Assembly (NCBI RefSeq): GCF_004208635.1
Contig: NZ_CP035806.1
Coordinates: 310,001-374,000, forward strand
Source of the DNA: Leucobacter triazinivorans
Lineage (GTDB): Bacteria; Actinomycetota; Actinomycetes; Actinomycetales; Microbacteriaceae
Reading direction: 5' to 3'
DNA: 64,000 nucleotides
How positions within the stretch are numbered: the first letter of the stretch is position 1; each line of letters opens with the position of its first letter. Shown here in pieces: positions 1 through 8,834 of this stretch. Position numbers and translations under genes: made by a program. The notes beneath the pieces are model-generated. The model worked only from the letters and a program-made list of their open reading frames with translations. It made no database searches and was not told the origin of the DNA.

Positions 1-1
1 A

Positions 2-514
2 TACCGGGTGTCTCAGCGGGCCGAAAGCACCCCGATTCAGGACGTGCGAGGGCCTTGCGTGAGGAGGATCGGGAAACCTCAAACCTTTCTGAGTGCCGCC
101 CAGGTGGACCAGCTCGTCGACGACTACCTCGGCGGCGCGACCGTCACCGATCTTGCCGTCAAATACGAGGTGCACCGCGCCACCGTCTCTCGCAACCTCA
201 CCGACAACGGCGTCGTGAGGCGATCGGCTGGGCTCCACGGAGGGGAGGCAGCCGAGGCCGTTCGACTGTTTCGGCAGGGCGAATCGCTTCGAGGGATCTC
301 TCGCTCGATCGGAGCCAGCCGCGACTCGATCCGGAGGACATTGGAGCGCTACCAGGAGATTCCGCAGCTCACTCGCCGTCGCACCACCGAGCAGCTTTCT
401 GAGGAGTCCGAGGATCAGATGTCACGAGTCGGTGAGGTTCACCTCGACGATGGGCCCTCCGCCGACTCCAGGCTCGAGAGTCATGACCGGTACGTACCGG
501 TTGTCGCCACTTAG
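2..514 (+). CDS. Serine recombinase/invertase C-terminal part (truncated by window edge)
   Basis: The frame is open to the left edge, so only the C-terminal part of the gene is present; the GTG at position 8 need not be a real start. Two helix-turn-helix units are readable: a Hin/resolvase-like one around residues 28-75 (LSAAQVDQLVDDYLGG, then VHRATVSRNL) and a second around 80-115 (GESLRGISRSIGASRDSIRR). Tandem HTH motifs at the C-terminus fit a DNA invertase or zinc-ribbon serine recombinase; the catalytic domain is not in the window. The last 31 codons overlap the 3' end of the convergent CBASS effector gene, which is unusual and may mark an old join. It could be the integrase of the surrounding element, but this cannot be tested here. 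Confidence 0.55.
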   Translation, partial: YRVSQRAESTPIQDVRGPCVRRIGKPQTFLSAAQVDQLVDDYLGGATVTDLAVKYEVHRATVSRNLTDNGVVRRSAGLHGGEAAEAVRLFRQGESLRGISRSIGASRDSIRRTLERYQEIPQLTRRRTTEQLSEESEDQMSRVGEVHLDDGPSADSRLESHDRYVPVVAT

Positions 515-2191
515 GTCGCCAGCCCATTCGTAAACGACGGTGCGCAAGGTGTTCAGGTAACGCCCGAGCAACACTCCGAGCCCGTACGGACCGTGGTAGG
601 CGAGGTGGACCTCCGACCGCCCGAACGCAGAAGCGACCTCGCGAACCTTCGACATGAGAGCTCTGCTGAAGCATCCCGCTACCGACGGGTCGATGTGTCT
701 GTCACCGGCACTCAACGCGACGGCAATGTCGAAGCCGGGCCCGTGCTCGATCAAATTTTGGAACGCAGCGTGATCAACTTGCGGAGACAACGTCACAAAG
801 ACTGCCACTCGGGACTTGGCGCTAGGCGAATCCGACTGAAGTAGCGTCTCGGTGCGGATCTGCGGGACCTCTCCACCCTCGCCGCTAGATGAGTGCCAGG
901 TCTGGCCGCTGGCGTCGAGGACCTCGAGCTCATGGAACTCTGTCGACGGTAGCGCTGCCCCGAGTGCAAGCGCCACAGATAGGTGGGCTCCACCAGATAC
1001 GGCAATCTTCTGTGCACCCGAAGCGTGGACCGCGTCCCCGAGGAGACCAAAAGTCTGTTGGAGGAGCATCAGTCCCTTGTGCTGCGGTAGACGCCCGTTT
1101 TCAGGGGCTTGCACGCGGATGTGCAGATCCTCTGTTCCCGCGTCGATCGCATAGCTTGCGGGCCTCGTTTGGATCTTGATTGTGAAGGGGCGTCCTTCCT
1201 GGCTGATTGTCGGCTTTCGCTCCTCGATCCGGTGCATAACGAGGTCCCTGATGATCTTGAGCTTGCCATCCGCTTGAAATACGTTGGTCTGCTTCTTGTC
1301 TGCAAGCACTCGTCTAGGTGCCAAGCGAAGTAGATGGTCTGGTGCTTCGTAATCGCACTTCGTTTCGTCTGCCGCTCGAGGGATGGCATTGGCTATGCAT
1401 AGCGAGAATTCGCTTGCCTGGTCCAGCTCGAGGAGCCGAGGGAGTTCGCGTTCGCGAACAATCTCGCTGTCTGCGATGTCAGGGGTCGTGATAAGAACTG
1501 CACCTGACAGCCCCTGGGTGAGAGCGCGTTCGAGACGATCTGTCGTCGTCCCACCGCGCAGATCTGTGTGATCGCGCCACACGACTAATCCTGCTGCACG
1601 TGCCAGCTCCTCGAACGAGTCGGCAAGCTTCGTGCCATCACTTTGCCGGTAAGAGATAAACACAGGACCATCGCCACGAACCGCACCTTCTGGAAGCAAC
1701 TCGAGTGCTGGGAATCGCGACGGTGGGTAGGAGACATCAGCGGGCGTTGTCTTGGGCTGTATTAGTGGACGGCGCCTGGCTACCTGCCCCGAATAATTCC
1801 AGGGAGTCCCAACGGAGTACACAAGAAGAATCAGTGGGTCTGCATGCTGTTTAGCGATGCCGCGAATGGAACTAATGTCTTGTGAACTCGGCCCAACGGC
1901 TGCGGGGTGACTGTGCCACTCGCCGATGTACCCAACCGGGTCGGTCGGAGCGCGCTCCTCAAAGAACTCAGCCAGCAGACGGTTCGCTTCGACGTCGTCG
2001 CGCACGAACGAGGTACTCGTGCGCTTCCCTTCGACTACGAGGGCTGCCGTGACGGTGAAGTCTGAGCCAACACGGTAGCCGAGGAGGATGCCACCAGTTT
2101 CATTCGGCAGAGCCTTAGCCGTCGAAGATGCAATCGTCTCATGTGCGTCACGGGACAGCTCAATGTGAATAAGTTTTCTGGTTGAGGTCAT
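422..2191 (-). CDS. JAB peptidase-TIR-SAVED fusion, CBASS effector
   Basis: Three domains are fused in 589 residues. Residues 1-125 are a JAB/JAMM (Cap3-like) isopeptidase with all metal-site parts: E31 before TGGILLGY, and H93-x-H95 with S102 and D105 (EWHSHP...PSSQD). Residues 175-300 form a TIR domain beginning GPVFISYRQSDG, with acidic residues in SEIVREREL where the NAD-cleaving glutamate lies. Residues 330-589 are a SAVED domain (VSGGAHLSVALALGAAL; later AYHGPYGLGVLLGRYLN). In known CBASS, TIR-SAVED proteins bind a cyclic oligonucleotide, assemble and hydrolyse NAD+, while Cap3 is a separate protein that removes Cap2-made conjugates. Its start overlaps the stop of cap2 by four bases, so it is the last cistron of the operon. 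The domain fusion is the unusual point. Confidence 0.88.
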   Translation of the reverse strand: MTSTRKLIHIELSRDAHETIASSTAKALPNETGGILLGYRVGSDFTVTAALVVEGKRTSTSFVRDDVEANRLLAEFFEERAPTDPVGYIGEWHSHPAAVGPSSQDISSIRGIAKQHADPLILLVYSVGTPWNYSGQVARRRPLIQPKTTPADVSYPPSRFPALELLPEGAVRGDGPVFISYRQSDGTKLADSFEELARAAGLVVWRDHTDLRGGTTTDRLERALTQGLSGAVLITTPDIADSEIVRERELPRLLELDQASEFSLCIANAIPRAADETKCDYEAPDHLLRLAPRRVLADKKQTNVFQADGKLKIIRDLVMHRIEERKPTISQEGRPFTIKIQTRPASYAIDAGTEDLHIRVQAPENGRLPQHKGLMLLQQTFGLLGDAVHASGAQKIAVSGGAHLSVALALGAALPSTEFHELEVLDASGQTWHSSSGEGGEVPQIRTETLLQSDSPSAKSRVAVFVTLSPQVDHAAFQNLIEHGPGFDIAVALSAGDRHIDPSVAGCFSRALMSKVREVASAFGRSEVHLAYHGPYGLGVLLGRYLNTLRTVVYEWAGDLSGDNRYVPVMTLEPGVGGGPIVEVNLTDS

Positions 2192-3657
2192 GATTCGTGA
2201 GTCTCTCCTTGAGGCGCAACGCTTCGAGTCTCACCAGCGTCGTCAATCGGACGGCCGGAAAGAATCCCGATGGCATGCCGCACCGCTGCAGCCGCAGCCT
2301 CCATCACCGCGTGGGGAGGTGCCGGTGAGATGGGGCTCCCACATCCGGGCTCGAACAGCTCGGCGACCTCCTCCTGTGTAGTGGGAACGACGAGTGCCGG
2401 TGTGGCCTCGACCTCAGTTAGCGGCGGCAATACATCGATTCGAAAAGTCACTCCCTGATCCCGAAGAGCGACGGACAATACGTGTTGCTCTTGCGACTCA
2501 GCGGCGACACGTAGTAGTGCTGTCGTGGCGAAATCGGCACTCGCGTTGATGACGAGGTCATGTGCATCGATCAGGTCAAAGGCGTCGGCACCATTGTCCA
2601 GCCGCTGCGCAACGGGCTCCAACGTGAGGTTCTGAGCGCCGTATCGCTCCATCAAGTACCTTCGCACTGCTTCGACCTTGGAGAGCCCCACACAGCTCGG
2701 ATCGACCAGGTGCCGAACGAGGTTCCCCGGCAGAATGATGTCAGGGTCGATGAGAGTCAGGTTGCGTGCGCCAGAACGAACGAGTGCGTCTGCTACGAAT
2801 GACCCGATTGCGCCGAGACCGACAATCGCGATCTTGCTGTTACCGAGCGACGGGGCAAGGATTCCGGCACGCACGTTACGGGCTTCTGGACCCGTAGACG
2901 CTGAAGTGAGGGCACCCGCCGCAATCGACTGCTCCGCGTCGACAGACAGGTCCAGTGCCAGCACTCCCAGAGAAGCACCGCGCCGGTAGGTAACCATCAC
3001 TACGGAGATGGAGCCATCTCGAATCTTGCGGTCGATCGACAGTTCTTCCGGCAGGCGCTTCTCAAGGTCATCCCAACTACGAGGCGGAGTATCGATGTCC
3101 CCGAGTTCAACGACGTAGCCATACCGGTCCTTGTGACTCTTGCGGGCCTTTGGAATCCGCGTCCCACGCAACATGATCATGGTGTCGTTCTTGGCTGGCT
3201 TGAAACGCACGAACGTATTCACATGGTCCTTGATTTCGTCGTAGAGATAAACACGGTGGTCGCGGGACGGCTCGAAATAGCGCTCCAGGTCGAGATCTGG
3301 ACGATCATTCGGCCACCCAGCATCCGCTTCTTCAAGCCAAGCCGAAACGTGATTCAGGAACGCGGTGCTGTCAGTCCACCAGAGGTCATCATGATCGTCC
3401 TCGGCTACGAGGCACAGAGCACCGTCCCGTTCACGATGCCAAGACCAGCCGACGTTCTCCTCTTCCTCAGGAACAACACGCGGCGGTCTAAACGGGAAGC
3501 GGGAGGGCAACGTGATAATCACACGGGTCGAGCCTTGCCCGTGATTGATCAACCCCGACCATCCCACCGGTCCTGTCCTGAAGCCTGCACGGATAAGCCC
3601 CTCCTCAAAATGCAGCCGAGCGTAGGCGACGAACTCGTCCCAACGATCGTTGCTCAA
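2188..3657 (-). CDS. cap2: Cap2, E2-E1 ubiquitin-transfer-like protein of CBASS
   Basis: This 489-residue protein has an E2-like domain at the N-terminus (PSRFPFRPPRV, then catalytic C82 in GALCLV) and an E1/ThiF-like adenylation domain from about residue 270: nucleotide-binding VGLGAIGS at 279-286 and LIDPDIILPGNLVRH at 302-316. C439 in GCGSPISPAPP is the likely E1 cysteine. In type II CBASS, Cap2 links the C-terminus of the CD-NTase to target proteins and so primes the cyclase. The start overlaps the stop of the cyclase gene (ATGA) and the stop overlaps the next start, so the three genes are translationally coupled. The E2 half precedes the E1 half, as is usual for Cap2. Confidence 0.88.
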   Translation of the reverse strand: MSNDRWDEFVAYARLHFEEGLIRAGFRTGPVGWSGLINHGQGSTRVIITLPSRFPFRPPRVVPEEEENVGWSWHRERDGALCLVAEDDHDDLWWTDSTAFLNHVSAWLEEADAGWPNDRPDLDLERYFEPSRDHRVYLYDEIKDHVNTFVRFKPAKNDTMIMLRGTRIPKARKSHKDRYGYVVELGDIDTPPRSWDDLEKRLPEELSIDRKIRDGSISVVMVTYRRGASLGVLALDLSVDAEQSIAAGALTSASTGPEARNVRAGILAPSLGNSKIAIVGLGAIGSFVADALVRSGARNLTLIDPDIILPGNLVRHLVDPSCVGLSKVEAVRRYLMERYGAQNLTLEPVAQRLDNGADAFDLIDAHDLVINASADFATTALLRVAAESQEQHVLSVALRDQGVTFRIDVLPPLTEVEATPALVVPTTQEEVAELFEPGCGSPISPAPPHAVMEAAAAAVRHAIGILSGRPIDDAGETRSVAPQGETHES

Positions 3658-4661
3658 CCGAACGTCCTGCTGCCTGCCGGTACGAGTCGAGCGCCTGCAG
3701 ATACAGCGCTCGCTTTCTTGGTCCCGTCCTCATTGAACCCGGGCGGCATCGGAAACACGTCTTCGTCGTCTCCGTTCTTCCCGAGAAGGCCGCGGAAGGC
3801 CAGCGCGGCCTTCCCCTCATCTTCCTCATTAAGAGCGGCTTTCGCTGTGCTGGCAGCTGCGGCGAACTGGTTGCGTGCTGAAGTAAGCTCATCGTCGGAA
3901 GCGCGGATGCGGATGATGTTTCCTGCGACGGTGGGGTCCTGCAGATCGATGCCGTAGTTGACGAAGTCTGTGACGATTCGGCTTACTTCATCGAGTGCCG
4001 ACGCGAAGTACGACGCGTGATCGGTGCCGGTAACTGCGCCCGAGGCGAATGCCTGGTACGTCGCAATCTCGAAGAAGAATCCACCAGGCTTCGACTTACC
4101 AAGTAGTGACCGACGCGTCTGTCGGATCAGTTTCACGATTGGAACGTAGTAGCCGTCGTGGGCAGCGTTCATCTCGCTCGACAGCGCAGTCAGCTGCTCG
4201 GGATTCGTCTGCACCCACTGGTCTTTGTCACCGCGTTGCGGAATCTCCCATGTCTCCCCGTCAGAGTGCGGGCGGGCAGGAACCGCATCGACATATAGGT
4301 CAAACTCCGGGAAACTGACCTGCAGACTACGATCCTGCCTCTTCGTGCGCCGCTGCCCGTCGTCGTCGGAACCGAACTCGTCGTGCAGCACACGGAAGAA
4401 CCGGTCGAGGACCTGCTGGGACGTCACATCGTTAGGAATCTCCGGAAGCCGGACGAACACATCGACATCCTTGATCCGCTTGATCGATACGTTGCGCTTG
4501 TACGAGCCAATCAGAACAGGATCTGCACCGTAATCTGTGAGTTTCGAATCCGACAGCAGCGCGGCCCGCACGACCTTGTGCGCTTCAGGCGCGTTGGCCT
4601 TGTCGTCGCCAGGCTCGATTGAGCTCAGCGCATCTTTGAACTGCTGAATAAGACGTGCCAT
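3654..4661 (-). CDS. CD-NTase, cyclic oligonucleotide synthase of CBASS
   Basis: This is a 335-residue nucleotidyltransferase. The diagnostic motif is G52-S53-Y followed by D65-V-D67 (IGSYKRN...IKDVDVF), with a third acidic residue D125 in YVDAVPA. On phage infection such enzymes make a cyclic di- or trinucleotide that activates the effector; the SAVED effector next door suggests a trinucleotide, but the product cannot be read from sequence. The protein ends in glycine (RTFG), fitting Cap2-mediated conjugation through the C-terminus. It is the first cistron of the operon and is divergent from the gene at 4817; the 155 bases between them must hold both promoters. The clade (CdnA-H) was not assigned. 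Confidence 0.87.
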   Translation of the reverse strand: MARLIQQFKDALSSIEPGDDKANAPEAHKVVRAALLSDSKLTDYGADPVLIGSYKRNVSIKRIKDVDVFVRLPEIPNDVTSQQVLDRFFRVLHDEFGSDDDGQRRTKRQDRSLQVSFPEFDLYVDAVPARPHSDGETWEIPQRGDKDQWVQTNPEQLTALSSEMNAAHDGYYVPIVKLIRQTRRSLLGKSKPGGFFFEIATYQAFASGAVTGTDHASYFASALDEVSRIVTDFVNYGIDLQDPTVAGNIIRIRASDDELTSARNQFAAAASTAKAALNEEDEGKAALAFRGLLGKNGDDEDVFPMPPGFNEDGTKKASAVSAGARLVPAGSRTFG

Positions 4662-4816
4662 TTGAACCTCGATCTAGTCGTAACGCGGTGGTAAGACTCA
4701 TTGTGGCAGGGGCCACCGACATTGGGACGCGTCATGTCTCGCAACGTCCGCGGACTTTCCCATCTTGCGGGTTGACTCGCATTGTTCAGTTCACAGTCGA
4801 CATTCAGACTTGGAGC

Positions 4817-6061
4817 ATGAACCACACGCTCAACGATGCGCAGCTTCTTGTCCTCCGATGGGTCGCTGCTGGCGCAGACCTCAAACACCCTCCCAACGAC
4901 ACGTTCAAGACAAGCGCTGTCGCGCTTCACACCCGTGGCCTCGTCAATCTGGACAAACGAAGAGGCCGCTGGAGTATCGAGATCACGGACGCAGGAAAGT
5001 TCTATCTCGAGCACGGCTTTCACCCCAAGGCAGGGCCACCGAAGCCGACGCCCAAAGCAAAGGCCGCCGCTTCAACGCCCTCTCCCAAGCGAGCACATAA
5101 GGCTGCGGTTGTCAGCGCTGCACCCGCCGAACTCCAAGATGCATCCGACTCAGAAGCTGAGCCCAGACAAACCATCCACCGTGAGACTCTTCCGATTCCC
5201 GATCAATTGCGGCGCCCGCACAAGGCAGTCAAGGAGATCGTCGATCACAAAGCCCGTCTCGGTATTCCGGCAGAGCAGCACTCACGGGCACTCCTAATTC
5301 TGCACGCCCTCGCTCAAGAGGCCATTTGCCGCGGCTGGGAGGTCATCCCGAACCCGTCCAAGTTCGAGGTCGACCGTTGGAACGGTCGCCGGAAGCGCGT
5401 CTCCCCCGGCCCTGACTTGTTTTCAATCGACGCCGGTGCAGCACCCGCGGCTCTTCGCTTCAGAGTTCAGCACAAGAGGGTCGATCATGTGCCAACTGAA
5501 AAGGAATTGGCTGAACAGGCGAAGTACAGCTGGTCGCGACCCCCGAAATATGATTACCTCCCTACCGACCGGCTCCGTCTCGACCTGCGGTCTGGTTCAT
5601 CTAACTCCCTCACTCTCGATGACACTGCCAGCACACGCATTGAGGACAAGCTGCTGCGTGCTGTCGAGAAGATCGAACAGCTCACCGTCCACGCACGAGA
5701 GTTAGCTGAACGACAGCGTCAGATAGAAATCCAACGCCAACTTGAGCGCGAGCGCGCAGAGCAACTTCGCAAGCGTGCTGCGAGGTACTCAAGCTGGTAC
5801 GACACTTTGGAGCAGCTTCGCGCAGACTTTGTTCGGCACCGTGAACTGAGCGAAGTCGTCGCTAGTCTCCGTCGTGCCACCGCGGAGCGCGGACCGGAGC
5901 ACGAGTTTCCCGAGATTCTCGGCGCCTACCTCTCGTGGTCTGAGGAGCACTTGGAAGAATCGGATCCACTCCGCCGAATTCCACTGCCTCAGGGAGATCG
6001 ACCAGATCTGACATACGACGAATGGCGAGAGTGGAAGCGGCACAACTCACGCAGTTGGTGA
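4817..6061 (+). CDS. Winged-helix and coiled-coil protein of unknown function
   Basis: The frame is open from 4655, but I place the start at the ATG at 4817, because the earlier part would overlap the divergent cyclase gene and reads as non-coding. The 414-residue product has an N-terminal winged-helix-like segment (QLLVLRWVAAG... KTSAVALHTRGLVNLDKRRGRW... ITDAGKFYLEHG), an Ala/Pro/Lys-rich linker, then a mixed domain (RALLILHALAQEAICRGWEV...) and a strongly charged coiled coil near residues 290-330 (ERQRQIEIQRQLERERAEQL). I recall this architecture only from actinobacterial proteins of unknown function. A TTGACT -35-like box lies at 4772, without a good -10. It is divergent from CBASS, so it is not necessarily part of it. 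Confidence 0.6.
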   Translation: MNHTLNDAQLLVLRWVAAGADLKHPPNDTFKTSAVALHTRGLVNLDKRRGRWSIEITDAGKFYLEHGFHPKAGPPKPTPKAKAAASTPSPKRAHKAAVVSAAPAELQDASDSEAEPRQTIHRETLPIPDQLRRPHKAVKEIVDHKARLGIPAEQHSRALLILHALAQEAICRGWEVIPNPSKFEVDRWNGRRKRVSPGPDLFSIDAGAAPAALRFRVQHKRVDHVPTEKELAEQAKYSWSRPPKYDYLPTDRLRLDLRSGSSNSLTLDDTASTRIEDKLLRAVEKIEQLTVHARELAERQRQIEIQRQLERERAEQLRKRAARYSSWYDTLEQLRADFVRHRELSEVVASLRRATAERGPEHEFPEILGAYLSWSEEHLEESDPLRRIPLPQGDRPDLTYDEWREWKRHNSRSW

Positions 6062-6254
6062 TGCTCCGGAAGGATCCACGCACCGTGATCTTCTGAACCA
6101 GATCGTGGACGTCGCGAATTTCTCTGCCACAGCGTACCCTGTTTGCAGGCGGCCTCTACCTGCTACGCCAGCACCCGAAGTGTTGGCACGACCAACGGCC
6201 TTGGCTGGACAGTCTTTTCTTCTTGTCGCCCTCGATGGGAAGAGGACTGTCATC

Positions 6255-6620
6255 ATGTTTCGCCTGATCTGGATCATCAGTATCTACGTCCGCAGCTTCA
6301 TGCGTCGTTTCATACCAACGAACATTGCACTCGATGCGCTCCGCACCCGGCGCGGCCTCAAATGGGGTGTGCCCGCAATGCTGTTGGCGATCCCCTACTG
6401 CTTTGTCGCCGCGTACGTCACCGCGCTCATCGACGACGGTGCAACGAACTGCCTCTACCTCGTCGTGCTCGTGTGCATCTGGAACGCGTTTAAGTTCGTG
6501 TTGAACGGTATCGTCTGCATGGGGCTCCTCGCGCGTGTCCGCGTCCACGAGCGGCGACTCCAGAGGTCCGCTGCCGAAGCGCCTGCCGTATACGCGAACG
6601 AGCAACTCGTCAGAGCCTGA
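6255..6620 (+). CDS. Small membrane protein, unknown function
   Basis: The reading frame extends upstream to 6105, but the ATG at 6255 follows a purine-rich stretch (GGAAGAGGA) and the product from there looks like a complete membrane protein of 121 residues. Hydrophobic segments are visible near residues 2-16 (FRLIWIISIYVRSF), 33-55 (VPAMLLAIPYCFVAAYVTALI) and 62-88 (LYLVVLVCIWNAFKFVLNGIVCM). A basic, charged tail follows. Similar short proteins in this bacterial group are sometimes labelled sulfate permease, but nothing here supports a transport function. Its 3' end is 33 bases from the end of the convergent umuC gene. Confidence 0.55.
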   Translation: MFRLIWIISIYVRSFMRRFIPTNIALDALRTRRGLKWGVPAMLLAIPYCFVAAYVTALIDDGATNCLYLVVLVCIWNAFKFVLNGIVCMGLLARVRVHERRLQRSAAEAPAVYANEQLVRA

Positions 6621-6653
6621 ACACGAAGTCAGCAAGCAACCTCGCGCACTGAA

Positions 6654-7949
6654 TTACGCCGCAGCGACGAGTAGCTCATCCCAGTTGGTGAGGCATCTCC
6701 GAGATAGCAACTCGCGTTTCATCTCCCAACCGGGTGGGGCCTTCATGCCGCCAAGTCCGACGCCAACCGCGGTGGTCGCGAACTTCTGGTTGATCTGGTC
6801 GAGGGCTTGCCCCACGCCGCGTCCCTCGAACTCTGGCCTGAAGAGGTCGAGCGGTTGCACGCCGTCAGCCTGTCGCAGGTCGGTGAGCACGACACCGGCG
6901 CGGGCGTATCTGATTCCCTCGGTTGGAAACAGCTTTGGCATCAGCACACGCGCCGCCTTCGTGAGCGTGATCGGGTCGTCAGTTAGCGTGGAAAGCCCCA
7001 CGGAAGCTTGAGCACTGTGAGAAACGGTGCCGGTGTCTGCCCAGCCTGTCATTGCCCACGCAGACAGGTGCCCGGCGAGTGATCCCTGTGCGCGTAGCCT
7101 CGCCGATACTCGCTGCGCGTACAGCGAGATCACCTGCTGCATATCGTGTCTGTCAGTGATCTTCTTCGAGAAGCTGCGCGAGAAGATCAGCTGGTCTTTG
7201 GCTGCAGGCGGTATGAGTTCGAGCGGAATGCACGGGGTGCCGCGCAGTTCGAGCACGATGCGCTCCATGTTCACGTTGAATTTCTTGCGCGCCCACTTCG
7301 CGTCGAGATCGCGCAGGTCGCGGGCACTGTGCACGTTCATCGCGGCAAGCTTCTTGCCCGTGCGCCCGGCGACACCCCAGAGATCGGTGACGGCAATTGA
7401 TTCGAGGATCACCCCTAACTGCGCTTCGCCGTATCTGCCAAGGTGCAGCACCCCGTTCAGGCTGGGCGTCTGCTTAATACCGATCGCTGCGACTTTCGCG
7501 AGCGATTTCGTGGCCCCCATCGCCACGCGCACCGGCACCCCCGTGAGCATGCGCACAGACTTGCGAATCTCACGCCCGATGGCTTCTAACTCTCCCGGTG
7601 ATCCTTGTAATCCAATAAACGATTCGTCAATCGAGTACACCTCTTGCCAGGCGGAGTAGCGCGAGATGATCTCGGCGATTCTGTTCGACACGGCGCCATA
7701 TAGCTCGTAGTTCGACGATCGCACCGCGACGCCCATCGTCTCTGCCCAGGCCTGAATCTGAAAGTAGGGCTTGAACATGATGCCAGGATCGAGCCGCTTC
7801 GCAAGAATATTCGCCGCGACGACGCAGCCGTCGTTGTTTGAGAGCACGACTATGGGGCGGTCGCGCAGCTTTGGATCGAATGCGGCCTCGCAGCTGGCGT
7901 AGAAACTCTCGGCGTCGATCAGCGCTATCGTCTGTGATGTTCCTGGCAC
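6654..7949 (-). CDS. umuC: Y-family DNA polymerase V catalytic subunit UmuC-like
   Basis: This 431-residue translesion polymerase has the family signatures [14 protein letters not shown] (metal-binding D, near residue 12), [14 protein letters not shown] (around 34-47), YSIDESF (catalytic D-E, near 105) and GATKSLAK. UmuC copies past DNA lesions together with UmuD'. It starts with GTG at 7949, without a convincing ribosome-binding site directly upstream. UmuD is 2.6 kb away at 10516-10938 on the same strand, with three other genes between them, which suggests that a umuDC operon was opened by an insertion. No SOS box is seen directly before umuC, whereas there is one before umuD. Confidence 0.85.
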   Translation of the reverse strand: MPGTSQTIALIDAESFYASCEAAFDPKLRDRPIVVLSNNDGCVVAANILAKRLDPGIMFKPYFQIQAWAETMGVAVRSSNYELYGAVSNRIAEIISRYSAWQEVYSIDESFIGLQGSPGELEAIGREIRKSVRMLTGVPVRVAMGATKSLAKVAAIGIKQTPSLNGVLHLGRYGEAQLGVILESIAVTDLWGVAGRTGKKLAAMNVHSARDLRDLDAKWARKKFNVNMERIVLELRGTPCIPLELIPPAAKDQLIFSRSFSKKITDRHDMQQVISLYAQRVSARLRAQGSLAGHLSAWAMTGWADTGTVSHSAQASVGLSTLTDDPITLTKAARVLMPKLFPTEGIRYARAGVVLTDLRQADGVQPLDLFRPEFEGRGVGQALDQINQKFATTAVGVGLGGMKAPPGWEMKRELLSRRCLTNWDELLVAAA

Positions 7950-8132
7950 ATACGGAGAATATGGCTTGCCCCAGACATTAACTGCGGACGGGCAAAGCGC
8001 AGGAAGTACAAGCCGTATGGATCCTCCAGATTGGAGACGAATCTAGCCTTCCAATCAGACCACATCCATCAATACCTAGAGACTCATGGTACTCGTGCAC
8101 AACTATGAAGAGACAATAATTTGCTAGCGACC

Positions 8133-8834
8133 TCAAAATTTGCGTCGCGAAGAACCTGGTGAACCACCGTTCACAGCCCTCACACTCGTCGAGGGGCGAT
8201 CAAAGTACGGTCGGGCCGATGCATCATTATTTCCAGATTCGTTGCGATGCTTTTCCTCTGGTGCTCGACCGAACAAACCTTCCTGGGTGAGACCTCGAAA
8301 GTTCGGTCTTTCCCTCGGTTGCCGCTTTTCTTGGGGCCTGGTGGTCAGGGCTGTTTCGAGTTTTACAAGGCGTTCGTATTCCAAGAGAGCACGCTTGAGT
8401 CGCAGCTGAAATTGACTGACCTGCGCTTGAGTGGGAGGGGTATCTGTCGCGCATTTCTCCATCCTTGCAGTCCGACCCTTCCTGCAACGCCTATGGTATA
8501 AATCCTGATGTGCTTCCAATTTTCCCGCGGGAGAGCGAATCACTAATTGCCGACACGTTGCACAGACTGCGAGCCTGTGCTTTCTGCGCACGCGTTTTTC
8601 AGCACTGGCTCTAACGAGTGCGTCCTCAGCGGAAGAATTAGCCGACTGAACGCAAAGCTCCTGGCCCCCAACATTCAGGTGAGGTGCGAGGTCACGACCT
8701 TGTTGCAAAATCAGACGAAGGCATGAGGGGCACTCTGAGGCAGAAACTCGTGAAGCGTCTCGTTTTGAAACCCGTTTTGGGTTGTACTCGTTGTCACCTA
8801 GTCGCTTGTGGTGACCCTTCTTTCGGGTACTCAC
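8133..8834 (-). CDS. Hypothetical protein with two Cys/His clusters
   Basis: This is a 233-residue, very basic protein. It has two zinc-ribbon-like units: C-P-S-C near residue 35 followed by H and C, and C-A-T-C near residue 91 followed by H...LYHRRC around 113-118. The second half is a charged helical stretch and a low-complexity tail rich in Arg, Pro and Ser. The GTG start at 8834 shares one base with the stop of the upstream HEPN-CBS gene (TAGTG), so the two genes are co-translated. I do not recognise the family. Nucleic-acid binding is plausible from the Cys clusters and charge only. More AT-rich than its neighbours, as is the gene before it. Confidence 0.5.
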   Translation of the reverse strand: MSTRKKGHHKRLGDNEYNPKRVSKRDASRVSASECPSCLRLILQQGRDLAPHLNVGGQELCVQSANSSAEDALVRASAEKRVRRKHRLAVCATCRQLVIRSPAGKLEAHQDLYHRRCRKGRTARMEKCATDTPPTQAQVSQFQLRLKRALLEYERLVKLETALTTRPQEKRQPRERPNFRGLTQEGLFGRAPEEKHRNESGNNDASARPYFDRPSTSVRAVNGGSPGSSRRKF

